DNA of 48,929 bases from contig CANMSN010000021.1 of the NCBI GenBank assembly GCA_947500585.1, positions 1 through 48,929 on the forward strand, in the 5' to 3' direction. Below are positions 1 to 7,634 of this stretch, in pieces. Each line of letters starts with the position of its first letter. The stretch's first letter is position 1. The notes beneath the pieces were generated by a model that had not been told where the DNA came from, did no database searches, and saw only the letters and a program-made list of their open reading frames with translations. This stretch comes from an uncultured Flavobacteriaceae bacterium. GTDB lineage: Bacteria; Bacteroidota; Bacteroidia; Flavobacteriales; Flavobacteriaceae. The translations under genes were made by a program, and so were the position numbers.

Positions 1-83
1 ACCACACGATCATCATTATGAGATAATTAAAAAATAAATATTAACTTTGAAGAACTGGGCTAGTGCTTTTCATAGGAGCCATT

Positions 84-864
84 GTTGTGCTTTCGTTATT
101 TTAGTTTAAAATTAATCATTTAGGTGGTTTTTTATGTCTGCTTGTAAAAGTGAAGCTTCCTCAAGTAAGTCTTTTGACATACTTTGCTTAAATGCTATTA
201 TTTCTTTAGTTGTTTTTAAAAGACTTAAATAAGCTAAATCAGATTTCAACGCTTCGTAAGAATTCGGAATTGCTGGTTTCAAAAGCCAAGAATAACTGAA
301 TTTCTCAATCATTGTAGGTCTAACACTCAAATTGTGATGGGGATTAACGATTACTTCCTCATTTTTTCTTAAATAAGGTGAATAGTAATCATAATATCTT
401 ACAATTTTTTTCTGAAGGCTATCACTTGAAATAATATCTAATCCAGTTGATGCCAACTTATCATAAACCGAAGAATTTGTAATAAGATTTGTAAATAATG
501 AACTTCTCGTGAAATGTTTATTTAGCGAATCGTTATAAGGTAAGTTTTTTTCTAAATGATTTAATAATAAATCAATGCTTTCTATGGTTTTTTGAGAGTT
601 ATTTATATTGGATTTTAAATCGAGGATATCCAACTCTATGGCTTCGGACAATTCCGATAAGTATTTTTCCTCAATTTTCTCGATTTTTCGATTTTCATTC
701 CAATTATTAATCCCAAGTGCAATCAAAATTCCAATTACAACAAGAATTATTTCTCCGATTGCATAAATCAAATACTTACTGAATTTATTTTCAGATAGCA
801 GTTTTTGTCTAATTTTTCTAAAGAATTTTATCATTGGTTAGCGGTTTGTCGAATGAAGCACAAC
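84..864. repeat. Inverted repeat bracketing the DUF6090 gene
   Basis: GTTGTGCTT at 84-92 and its reverse complement AAGCACAAC at 856-864 enclose the whole DUF6090 gene with little spare sequence. The similarity extends imperfectly inward to a shared TCG/CGA. A gene flanked by GTT... and ...AAC cores resembles an integron-type cassette. The cores fit the attC consensus only partly (GTTGTGC against GTTRRRY). The outer half of any attC-like site would lie left of the window. Confidence 0.45.
112..834 (-). CDS. DUF6090-family membrane-anchored protein
   Basis: A 240-residue protein of unknown function. The N-terminus is basic (MIKFFRKIRQKLL), followed by one hydrophobic segment at about residues 23-43 (YLIYAIGEIILVVIGILIAL) and then NNWNENRK. 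This is the signature start of the DUF6090 family, which is common in Bacteroidota. The rest is soluble and helical with no catalytic motif that I recognise, so the protein is probably anchored in the inner membrane. The gene stands alone, and a 9-bp inverted repeat at 84-92 and 856-864 brackets it closely, which suggests it arrived as a discrete unit. The family call is fairly sure; the function is unknown. Confidence 0.8.
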   Translation of the reverse strand: MIKFFRKIRQKLLSENKFSKYLIYAIGEIILVVIGILIALGINNWNENRKIEKIEEKYLSELSEAIELDILDLKSNINNSQKTIESIDLLLNHLEKNLPYNDSLNKHFTRSSLFTNLITNSSVYDKLASTGLDIISSDSLQKKIVRYYDYYSPYLRKNEEVIVNPHHNLSVRPTMIEKFSYSWLLKPAIPNSYEALKSDLAYLSLLKTTKEIIAFKQSMSKDLLEEASLLQADIKNHLND

Positions 865-929
865 GGTTTTCTTTACTTTGATTTATTAATTTCATAGAAG
901 AAAAGAGGAGAACTAAAACGGTCTTTAAG

Positions 930-1850
930 TTAATGCCTTATTACACGCGACATACTTTTAAAGCCAGTCATATGAGCGATGGACTTTAGGGATTGATCGC
1001 TATATTGAATCATCATTTTTGATTTTCTTAAGCGTTCTTGAGTTAAAAAACGATAGACCGTCGTCCCGTACAATTCTTTAAAGCCATATTTTAACTTAAA
1101 TTCATTCGTACCCAATTGAAGTGCAAAATCTTTTAACGACGGAAGTTCTTGTTCTAGATTATTAATGATGATATCATGACCTTCTCTGATTTTTCGAATA
1201 TCTTCAAAACTTAAACGCACTTTTGGTTTTTGAGCATTAAAGACTGTATCATCTGGGTCGTCTTTCTGTTGTTTCGTGAATTGAATAACGCTTCTTTTTA
1301 AATCCTGTTCTATTCTATCCTGATTATTGGAATGATGAATTACGGTTACCAGTGTTCTTCTTTTTGTGCTTTCTTTTCCTTTAAATGTGGTGATATAGCA
1401 GGTTTTTGGAATCAACAAGTTGCCTTTTGTTTTAAACGTTAAGTTTACAGCGGTATCATACAATTCTTTTTGTTTCAATGTATGCCACGTGTTTGTCCAT
1501 ACGGTTTTAGATGGTTTTGCTAAAAAGGTTTCAAAAGATTTCCCAACAATATCGGCATGCAAAACAGATAGTATATTAGCCGTTTGTTGATTGGTCATCA
1601 GTATCGTGCCTTGCTCGTTTATCACAAAGCTCATTTGTATAACTGGAATGATGATGGTATTTGAGTTGGCATAGCCTTGATGCAGCATGGTTTCCTGTAT
1701 CTCTTCGGCTAGCATATTGAGTGAAATAGTGATGGCTACCAAGTTGTCATTTCTCGTAGAACGCTTTAAACGATAGAAGAAGTTTCCTGAGGCCATTTCT
1801 AGTAGCATCTGGTTAATTCTTTGTATTCTTTTTTTCTTCTTGATACTCAC
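930..1850 (-). CDS. AraC-type transcriptional regulator with PAS-like sensor, C-terminus truncated
   Basis: 306 residues. The middle (about residues 70-125) reads as a PAS-like sensor (FVINEQGTILMTNQQTANIL...VGKSFETFL). The C-terminus (about 235-306) is an AraC/XylS helix-turn-helix domain: LKDFALQLGTNEFKLKYGFKELYGTTV, then LRKSKMMIQYSDQSLKSIAHMTGFKS. The protein stops at SMSRVIRH, just before the FKKxFGxxP segment that normally ends the second HTH motif, so it may be shortened or weakened. The other frames do not continue the domain. It is transcribed away from the PLP-enzyme gene and probably regulates nearby genes, but its ligand is unknown. Confidence 0.75.
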   Translation of the reverse strand: MSIKKKKRIQRINQMLLEMASGNFFYRLKRSTRNDNLVAITISLNMLAEEIQETMLHQGYANSNTIIIPVIQMSFVINEQGTILMTNQQTANILSVLHADIVGKSFETFLAKPSKTVWTNTWHTLKQKELYDTAVNLTFKTKGNLLIPKTCYITTFKGKESTKRRTLVTVIHHSNNQDRIEQDLKRSVIQFTKQQKDDPDDTVFNAQKPKVRLSFEDIRKIREGHDIIINNLEQELPSLKDFALQLGTNEFKLKYGFKELYGTTVYRFLTQERLRKSKMMIQYSDQSLKSIAHMTGFKSMSRVIRH

Positions 1851-1924
1851 ATTTCAGAATTTAGTTATTAGTACTATGTGAGAGTGTTTAAATGACCTTA
1901 AAAAAATTATAGGTCATAGGTCCA

Positions 1925-2308
1925 TCATTTAGAATCTTTAAATTGATCCAAGAATGCTAAAGCGTCTTCCATATTCTCAAAAGATTCAGTTGGAATAGGG
2001 GGCTTGCTGGTTTTGATATAAAATTCAGATAACATTTTTGAGACTGGTGGCTCAACAATAACAGCGACGGCTTTGATGAGTGTTGAGCCTTCTATGGCGA
2101 CATAAGCTCTTGCGGATTTATTGATTTCTTTTATACCGCGAATGTCACAAAGAATCGGTAAGAATCTACCCTCATGTAAATGCAGTCTGTCTTTAACGAT
2201 TTGCATAGCCGCTTTTAAATCAATAATAACGTCCTGATGATATACGATATGCAATATACCGTCATCAAATCTATAGGATGTATAGTCATTTTCGAAATAA
2301 TTCCGCAT
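1925..2308 (-). CDS. Small STAS/SpoIIAA-like protein (DUF7793-like)
   Basis: 127 residues, soluble, no signal peptide. The layout (short N-terminal beta strands, ILCDIRGIKEINKSARAYVAIEG in the centre, a C-terminal helix FENMEDALAFLDQF) resembles SpoIIAA/STAS-like single-domain proteins that are frequent in flavobacteria. There is no obvious phosphorylatable serine motif of the anti-sigma-antagonist type. It lies between the AraC regulator and the divergent PLP-enzyme gene and probably shares a transcript with the regulator. The role is unknown; a regulatory or lipid-binding accessory function is only a guess. Confidence 0.55.
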   Translation of the reverse strand: MRNYFENDYTSYRFDDGILHIVYHQDVIIDLKAAMQIVKDRLHLHEGRFLPILCDIRGIKEINKSARAYVAIEGSTLIKAVAVIVEPPVSKMLSEFYIKTSKPPIPTESFENMEDALAFLDQFKDSK

Positions 2309-2510
2309 GATCTAGAAAACTGGTTTGACATCATAAACTTACAAAATAATCAAGAATATTCGATGTCTTTTATCCATTTACCCCAGTTTTCATAGTCTTT
2401 TTTTTGTCTGTTGGGGATTAAAAATTGACTCTAAGGGATTATGGAATGTTGTCATTCTCTAATTTCCTACAAATAAGACTAAATTATATGACACTTAAAT
2501 ATATAATCAG
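2309..2510. promoter_or_regulatory. Divergent intergenic region between STAS-like gene and PLP-enzyme fusion
   Basis: About 200 bases separate the divergent starts, so promoters for both directions should be here. A small dyad, GAATG-TTGT-CATTC, lies near 2446-2459 and could be an operator for the adjacent AraC-type regulator. I see no clear TAnnTTTG box. The function is inferred from position only. Confidence 0.3.
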
Positions 2511-4907
2511 ATGGCAAAAATAAAACACAACAATTTTTTAGACACGGTAAACGAAGTTTTTACAGATGCAAAACAAGAAGGCATCATGCATTTGTATGCC
2601 GATGGTGAGGATTTTTCAGGGAGAACCATTGGTATTGATAATAGGAAACTGTTTCATTTTGGAACTACGGGATATTTGGGATTGGAACAGGATTCGAGAT
2701 TGAAAGCCGCAGCGATAGATGCTATTACAAAGTACGGGACGCAGTTTCCTTTATCTAAATCGTATATCTCCAATCCGCTCTACAGAGCATTGGAAGAGAA
2801 ACTGACTCAGATGTACCAGAATCCCATCATCATTACAAAGAATAGTACATTGGGGCATATGGGGGTGATTCCCAATGCGGTTAGTGACCAAGATGCTATT
2901 ATACTCGACCATCAAGTGCACTGGAGCGTGCAAAGTGCTGCCAAGGTTTTAAAAAATAGAAGTGTTCCCATTGATATGATTCGGCACAACGATTTAAATA
3001 TGTTGGAAGATAAAATAAAGTCGCTTTCTGATAAACATCAAAGAATCTGGTATATGGCAGATGGGATTTATTCCATGTATGGCGATTTTGCTCCGCTTAA
3101 GGATTTGAAAACGCTTAGTCTAAAATATCCCCAATTGCACCTTTATATCGATGATGTTCATGGGATGAGTTGGATTGGAAAACGTGGAACAGGTTATGCA
3201 CTCAGTGAACTTGGTGACCTTTCAGAAAATATCTTATTGTTCGGAACATTGAGTAAGACCTTTGGAGCGAGTGGGGCGGTACTCGTTTGTTCCAATAAGA
3301 AAATGTATGACGAAATAAAAACCTTTGGAGGCCCTTTGACCTTTTCGGCGCAATTGGAACCAGCTTCGGTAGCAGCGGCTACAGCTTCGGCAAACATTCA
3401 TTTAACCCCTGAAATCTATGAGATTCAAAACGATTTAAGGGCACGCGTGAATTATTTTAATGACTTATTGCAAGCCACAGATCTGCCACTTATTGATCAG
3501 AATAAATCGCCAGTATTTTTTATAGGTACGGGTACGCCAAAAACCGGCTATAACTTTGTTAGCCGACTCATGAAGGAAGGGTTTTATGTCAACTTGGGCA
3601 TATTCCCCGCTGTACCAGTTAAGAATACGGGGGTACGTATCACGATATCCAGACACAATGAGCTATCAGAAATCAAGGATTTAGTTGCTGCGATGGTGCA
3701 TCATTTTCCAAGAGCTTTAGAAGATACGCATACTAATATGCACCGCGTTTGTAAGGCTTTCAAGTTAGACGTGAAATCAAAAGTAGCAGATACGGTACAG
3801 CCCAATCTCAGGGTTCAATTGGAAGATTCTATTTTAAAAATAGATAAAACCCTTTGGAATGCCAGTGTTGGTAAACATGGGGTTTATGATTGGGAAGGCC
3901 TTAAATTCCTTGAGCAAACATTTAGTGGTCATGCGCGTATAGAACACAATTGGAGGTTTTATTATTTGATAATCTATGACCAAGCGCAGAAACCTATTTT
4001 AGCCACATTCTTGACGGTAGGTTTATGGAAAGATGATATGTTGGCTAAGGTGAGTGCGTCCAAGTTTATTGAGGAAAAACGACAAACAGCACCATATTAT
4101 TTAACATCTAAAGTGTTGAGTCTTGGTTCCTTGTTTACGGAAGGGAAGCATTTATATATAGACGATAAGCATGTATTAAAACAACAAGCCTTGGATACGC
4201 TGATGCTAACCTTAGAAAAGCTAGAGTTAGACGTTCAAGCTAAAATGGTCGTGCTTAGAGACTTTTCAGGACAAGATCCTTTACATCCTTATTTTCAAGG
4301 TCAGGGTTTCGTTAGGGTTCAAATGCCTAATGCCTGTAAAATTGATCTTGAAATGCATGAAACTCTGGACGGGTATATCGCAAAATTATCTTCTCGGAAT
4401 AGAAGGCATTTAAGGCATGAGATTCTAAAATATGAGCCGTTGTTAAGCATAAACGTTTTAAAGACATGCAATACATCACAATTAAAACAGATTCAAGACT
4501 TATACAATAATGTGCATCAAAATAATTTAGGACTCAATACATTTTCATTTCCTGAAAAACTTTTTGAAGCTATGTCAGCGCATTCGAATTGGGAATTTAT
4601 CACCTTGAGTTTGTTGGATCAGCCAGAAAAGATGATTGGTGTGATGCTGTGTTACAACAATCGAAACGACACCTACGTCCCGGCGTTTGTGGGTATGGAT
4701 TATGACTACCTTTCAGCGTTTTATACCTACCGCCAACTTTTATATCAAACCATAAAGCGTGCCATTAGTTTAAAATACAAGCATATTGATTTAGGCATGA
4801 CGGCGTCTTTTGAAAAGAGAAAATTAGGGGCTACAGTTGAAGAAAAGTATGCCTATATTCAAACGGCGGATAATTATACCCTAGAGCTTATGGGAATACT
4901 AGAATGA
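2511..4907 (+). CDS. Bifunctional AOS-family PLP enzyme fused to GNAT/BioF2-like acyltransferase
   Basis: 798 residues in two parts. Residues 1 to about 400 are a fold-type I PLP enzyme of the alpha-oxoamine synthase (AOS) family, which condenses an amino acid with an acyl thioester (relatives: BioF, KBL, serine palmitoyltransferase, CqsA). The PLP lysine is K249 in LSKTFGASG, the pyridine-binding Asp and partner His are D214 and H217 in DDVHG, and the stacking His is in VHWSVQSAA. Residues about 480-798 resemble a BioF2/FemAB-like GNAT acyltransferase (SSRNRRHLRHE, then MIGVMLCYNNRNDTYVPAFVG). The fusion could build and then N- or O-acylate an aminoketone lipid or signal. The substrate is unknown, and biotin synthesis is unlikely because no bio genes are nearby. 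RteC follows closely. Confidence 0.8.
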   Translation: MAKIKHNNFLDTVNEVFTDAKQEGIMHLYADGEDFSGRTIGIDNRKLFHFGTTGYLGLEQDSRLKAAAIDAITKYGTQFPLSKSYISNPLYRALEEKLTQMYQNPIIITKNSTLGHMGVIPNAVSDQDAIILDHQVHWSVQSAAKVLKNRSVPIDMIRHNDLNMLEDKIKSLSDKHQRIWYMADGIYSMYGDFAPLKDLKTLSLKYPQLHLYIDDVHGMSWIGKRGTGYALSELGDLSENILLFGTLSKTFGASGAVLVCSNKKMYDEIKTFGGPLTFSAQLEPASVAAATASANIHLTPEIYEIQNDLRARVNYFNDLLQATDLPLIDQNKSPVFFIGTGTPKTGYNFVSRLMKEGFYVNLGIFPAVPVKNTGVRITISRHNELSEIKDLVAAMVHHFPRALEDTHTNMHRVCKAFKLDVKSKVADTVQPNLRVQLEDSILKIDKTLWNASVGKHGVYDWEGLKFLEQTFSGHARIEHNWRFYYLIIYDQAQKPILATFLTVGLWKDDMLAKVSASKFIEEKRQTAPYYLTSKVLSLGSLFTEGKHLYIDDKHVLKQQALDTLMLTLEKLELDVQAKMVVLRDFSGQDPLHPYFQGQGFVRVQMPNACKIDLEMHETLDGYIAKLSSRNRRHLRHEILKYEPLLSINVLKTCNTSQLKQIQDLYNNVHQNNLGLNTFSFPEKLFEAMSAHSNWEFITLSLLDQPEKMIGVMLCYNNRNDTYVPAFVGMDYDYLSAFYTYRQLLYQTIKRAISLKYKHIDLGMTASFEKRKLGATVEEKYAYIQTADNYTLELMGILE

Positions 4908-4940
4908 CAATGAATAAGGGAGATAGTGGTTTGTATTTGT

Positions 4941-5780
4941 ATGAAGTACCAAGATTTGATATCAGAATTTGAAGCGAAATTAGAAACTTTGGAATCTTGT
5001 AATGAGGATATTCTATACAAGGCAGAAACGGGTATTACACAAACTGAAAAGTGTATCAAACATCTTAGAAAAAGTGTTGTAGAAAAAGGCTTTTTTTCTA
5101 TTCAGGAAGAGATTCGATTCTTTAAGCACATCAAACCTCAAATTTTTAGTAAGCTCATTTACTATGTCAAACTTTATAATATCGAAAGTAAACGGCCAAG
5201 GAGCAGTTCTAAATTTCAGGTAAAATATTTAAACAATCAAATTAATAAGCTCCAGGTCTATTTTAATGATAATTTAGAATTCTATCATTATTATCGACGC
5301 GGTGCAACTACTTTAGATGAGCAATACTTTATTCGAGGACAGTCGGATTTACGATCCCCTACGGAATCGTTTCATTTTTTTATAGATGACGAGTTTTCGA
5401 CATGTCAGGATTGTACCGTGGCTACTATTATGGCTTTTGATATGCTCATCGTATATCTACAACAAGAGATTGAAAAATTAGAAAACCATACTGTTAACCC
5501 CAAATTGAAACCCATGAAACCGTCTACAAAACTTTTCTGGACAGGAAACAAAACTGAATTAATTGAATTGATATATGCCTTACATGGCAGTGGTGCCATC
5601 AATAGTGGGACTGCTGATATTAAAGAGATGGCGTCTCTGTTTGAGCAACTATTTAATATCGATTTAGGGAATTACTACCATACGTTTATAGAAATAAGAG
5701 CTCGAAAATCCAGTAAAACTAAATTTTTAGATCGGTTGATAGAGGTCTTGAACCAACGTTTTGAGGAGTCTGATGAATAA
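4941..5780 (+). CDS. rteC: RteC-domain regulatory protein
   Basis: About 279 residues from ATG 4941; an in-frame GTG at 4926 would add MVCIC and is less likely. The sequence matches the RteC family: an N-terminal helical part with FFKHIKPQIFSKLIYYVKLYNIE, and a C-terminal part with KLFWTGNKTELIELIYALHGSGAINSG and KEMASLFEQLFNIDLGNYY. In CTnDOT, RteC binds upstream of the excision operon and switches on excision. Here it follows the PLP-enzyme gene and precedes the ICE genes starting at 6054, so it may control them. The rteA/rteB two-component partners are not in the window. Confidence 0.85.
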   Translation: MKYQDLISEFEAKLETLESCNEDILYKAETGITQTEKCIKHLRKSVVEKGFFSIQEEIRFFKHIKPQIFSKLIYYVKLYNIESKRPRSSSKFQVKYLNNQINKLQVYFNDNLEFYHYYRRGATTLDEQYFIRGQSDLRSPTESFHFFIDDEFSTCQDCTVATIMAFDMLIVYLQQEIEKLENHTVNPKLKPMKPSTKLFWTGNKTELIELIYALHGSGAINSGTADIKEMASLFEQLFNIDLGNYYHTFIEIRARKSSKTKFLDRLIEVLNQRFEESDE

Positions 5781-5830
5781 TCCCTAGGTGTCCCCAAGTT
5801 GGGTTTTACAGATGCTAAATTTAATTAATA

Positions 5831-5865
5831 ACATGTATGGTGTTTTAATCTCATTTGATACATGT
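5831..5865. promoter_or_regulatory. Inverted repeat downstream of rteC, possible operator
   Basis: ACATGTAT at 5831-5838 and ATACATGT at 5858-5865 form a perfect 8-bp inverted repeat with a 19-base spacer, a typical spacing for a dimeric regulator. It lies between rteC and the first ICE gene, where an RteC target would be expected. The binding protein is inferred only from position. Confidence 0.35.
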
Positions 5866-5990
5866 CACGCTAGTATAGCACTATAAAACCCGATAAAATA
5901 AATGGTAATAAAAAATACCCACCTATGGATTAACTATGGATAGTATCAAAAAAAAGTTTTTCAGATTTGTCTTGTAAAATTCAAATCACT

Positions 5991-6033
5991 GCAAAGTCGT
6001 CAGTTTAAATTAGGGATTTACGGGCGGCTTTGC
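5991..6033. promoter_or_regulatory. Imperfect dyad just upstream of the ICE HTH gene
   Basis: GCAAAGTCG at 5991-5999 pairs with CGGCTTTGC at 6025-6033 with one mismatch. A second short pair, AGTTTAAA (6002) and TTTAAACT (6036), is interleaved with it. The dyad ends 20 bases before the start at 6054 and could be an operator or a leader hairpin. The rest of the 5781-6053 gap is AT-rich and holds no other recognisable feature. Confidence 0.3.
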
Positions 6034-6053
6034 TTTTTAAACTATAGGAACAT

Positions 6054-6335
6054 ATGGGAGCAACAATTATCACAACTGAAGATCTTCTAGAATTCAGAAT
6101 GGAATTATTAGAAGACATTAAAAAACTACTCAACAATCAATCTGGTCAGGTTACCAAGAAATGGCTGAAATCTCCAGAAGTCAGGGCACTTTTAGGAATA
6201 TCTCCAGGAACACTACAAAACTTAAGGATTAATGGCACGTTACCTTATACTAGAATAGGCGGTGTGCTTTACTATGATTATCAAGAAATTATGCAGGTAT
6301 TAGAAGAAAATAAAATCAATACTAAACGCAAATGA
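6054..6335 (+). CDS. Small helix-turn-helix protein (MerR/excisionase-like HTH_17)
   Basis: 93 residues. A short N-terminal coiled region (TTEDLLEFRMELLEDIKKLLNN) is followed by a winged-helix DNA-binding part: WLKSPEVRALLGISPGTLQNLR, then GTLPYTRIGGVLYYDYQEIMQVLEE. This is the usual excisionase or regulator-type HTH found first in Bacteroidota ICE operons. It is followed after 3 bases by the next gene, so the two are co-transcribed. A role in excision control or in starting ICE replication is likely by analogy; the exact target is unknown. Confidence 0.8.
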   Translation: MGATIITTEDLLEFRMELLEDIKKLLNNQSGQVTKKWLKSPEVRALLGISPGTLQNLRINGTLPYTRIGGVLYYDYQEIMQVLEENKINTKRK

Positions 6336-6338
6336 GTT

Positions 6339-6878
6339 TTGGAAGACATCAATTATATTAAACATTTGAATGCGGTGTTTATACATTTCTATAAAGATTC
6401 CCGTTTAAATCCAACACATATTAGTTTGTATATGGCGTTGTTCCATTTATGGAATATCAACTTTTTTAGAGAAGCTTTCTACATCAATAGAAATGATGTG
6501 ATGACCTTATCTAAAATTGGCTCGAGAACAACCTATCATCGCTGTATAAGAGAGCTGAGTCATTGGAGCTATTTTAAATACTTGCCGTCTCACAATGCCT
6601 TTCATGGTAGTCAAATTAGGATGTTCAATTTTTGTACTAGCAGTGGACAAGCTATGGACTCTAACCAGACCAAAATTTGTACTAGCGATGGACAAGCGCT
6701 GGTATCTATTAACAAACATATACAAACAATAACAAACAAAAAAAACAATAACAAACGCGAAATTTTTAAAGATTTAAATGTTCAAAATTCTCAAAAGTTG
6801 AACAAAAAACAAGCAGTTGACCAATATCTGGACAACCTCAAGACCAGTTCAGATAAAAATTACGATGAACCTCTATGA
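6339..6878 (+). CDS. ICE initiator-like protein with internal repeats, upstream of DnaC-like ATPase
   Basis: 179 residues starting at TTG 6339; no ATG in this frame precedes residue 29. The N-terminal half (ISLYMALFHLWN, then NRNDVMTLSKIGSRTTYHRCIRELSHWSYFKYL) looks like the winged-helix fold of replication initiators and phage O-like proteins. The C-terminal half is low-complexity and asparagine/lysine-rich. It holds two copies of CTSxGQA, starting at residues 99 and 114, encoded by a 27-bp imperfect DNA repeat. The stop overlaps the ATG of the ATPase gene (ATGA), as in initiator-loader pairs. Function is by analogy; no family name is certain. Confidence 0.6.
   Translation: MEDINYIKHLNAVFIHFYKDSRLNPTHISLYMALFHLWNINFFREAFYINRNDVMTLSKIGSRTTYHRCIRELSHWSYFKYLPSHNAFHGSQIRMFNFCTSSGQAMDSNQTKICTSDGQALVSINKHIQTITNKKNNNKREIFKDLNVQNSQKLNKKQAVDQYLDNLKTSSDKNYDEPL
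6631..6702 (+). repeat. Two 27-bp iteron-like direct repeats inside the initiator-like gene
   Basis: Copies at 6631-6657 and 6676-6702 match at 23 of 27 bases, 45 bases apart start to start. Both contain TTTGTACTAGC and TGGACAAGC. Where both copies encode the same residue the wobble base is kept, except in one Ala codon. A strongly A-rich stretch with repeated AACAAAC motifs follows directly (about 6707-6760). The arrangement resembles origin iterons next to an unwinding region. Confidence 0.5.
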
Positions 6879-7537
6879 GCAAGGCTAAACCACATATCAT
6901 TACTGAAGGCAAGACTAAGTATTGCCTTGGTGAATTGAAGGTGAATGAAATCATTTATGATTTTGAAATGATGCTTGCTTATCTGAATACCAAGGGGAGG
7001 TTGTTATTCGGAGAAAAATTTGAAATTATAGAGGAGGATCGTGAGATTGTTTTTAAACTATGTAATTACTTTATAAGAGATGAAACCAATTGTAAGCGTT
7101 TTGATATAGATATCAATAAAGGTATTTTATTATCTGGTCCTGTTGGCTGTGGGAAAACAAGTTTGATGAAATTGTTAAGGTATATCGTTCCGCATCAAAA
7201 ACCCTATAAAATGATTCCAGCAAGAAATATTGTTTTTGGATTTAACCATTTGGGCTATAAAACCATTGAAGACTATGGGAACAGCAATTATTTTTGTTTT
7301 GATGATTTAGGTGTGGAACCTATAGGCAGACATTATGGTAAGGATTGTAATGTGATGGGTGAAATCCTATTATCTCGTTATGATTTGTTTTTAGAGTATC
7401 ATATTAAAACACATGCCACAACAAATTTAAATGCCCAAGAATTGGAAGCGCGTTATGGTAGTCGCGTGCGTTCTAGGATGCGAGAGCTGTTTAATTTGAT
7501 TGCTTTTGATAAAGTAAGTGAGGATAAAAGAAAATAA
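6875..7537 (+). CDS. DnaC-like AAA+ ATPase of the ICE
   Basis: 220 residues. The Walker A motif GPVGCGKTSL is near residues 88-97 and a Walker B-like FCFDDLGVEP follows near 143-152. A later conserved arginine-rich part, LEARYGSRVRSRMRELF, fits a sensor/arginine-finger region. The size and motifs match the DnaC/IstB-like loader ATPases that follow the initiator-like gene in Bacteroidota ICEs. Its start overlaps the previous stop by 4 bases, so translation is coupled. It probably loads the host helicase DnaB on ICE DNA. The family is fairly sure; the precise partner is inferred. Confidence 0.8.
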   Translation: MSKAKPHIITEGKTKYCLGELKVNEIIYDFEMMLAYLNTKGRLLFGEKFEIIEEDREIVFKLCNYFIRDETNCKRFDIDINKGILLSGPVGCGKTSLMKLLRYIVPHQKPYKMIPARNIVFGFNHLGYKTIEDYGNSNYFCFDDLGVEPIGRHYGKDCNVMGEILLSRYDLFLEYHIKTHATTNLNAQELEARYGSRVRSRMRELFNLIAFDKVSEDKRK

Positions 7538-7634
7538 AGAATAACACCGAAACAACACCGATAAAATTGTAGTATATAGACTCAAAAATAAAACAATTTC
7601 AATAGTTTTGTTAATCGTATTAATCAGCTAATTT

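Noticed and set aside
2511-4907. The PLP fusion as a biotin gene (BioF with an added domain).
   Set aside because: No other bio genes are nearby, the C-terminal acyltransferase is foreign to BioF, and the His motif (VHWS) differs from the usual HAS of BioF.
5781-6053. A left attachment site (copy of the tRNA-Lys 3' end) before the HTH gene.
   Set aside because: No stretch similar to the tRNA 3' end is present there or elsewhere in the left part of the window.
6707-6760. The AACAAAC repeats as a CRISPR or tandem-repeat locus.
   Set aside because: The units are short, irregular and inside a coding frame with no spacers; they fit better as low-complexity coding or an A-rich unwinding region.
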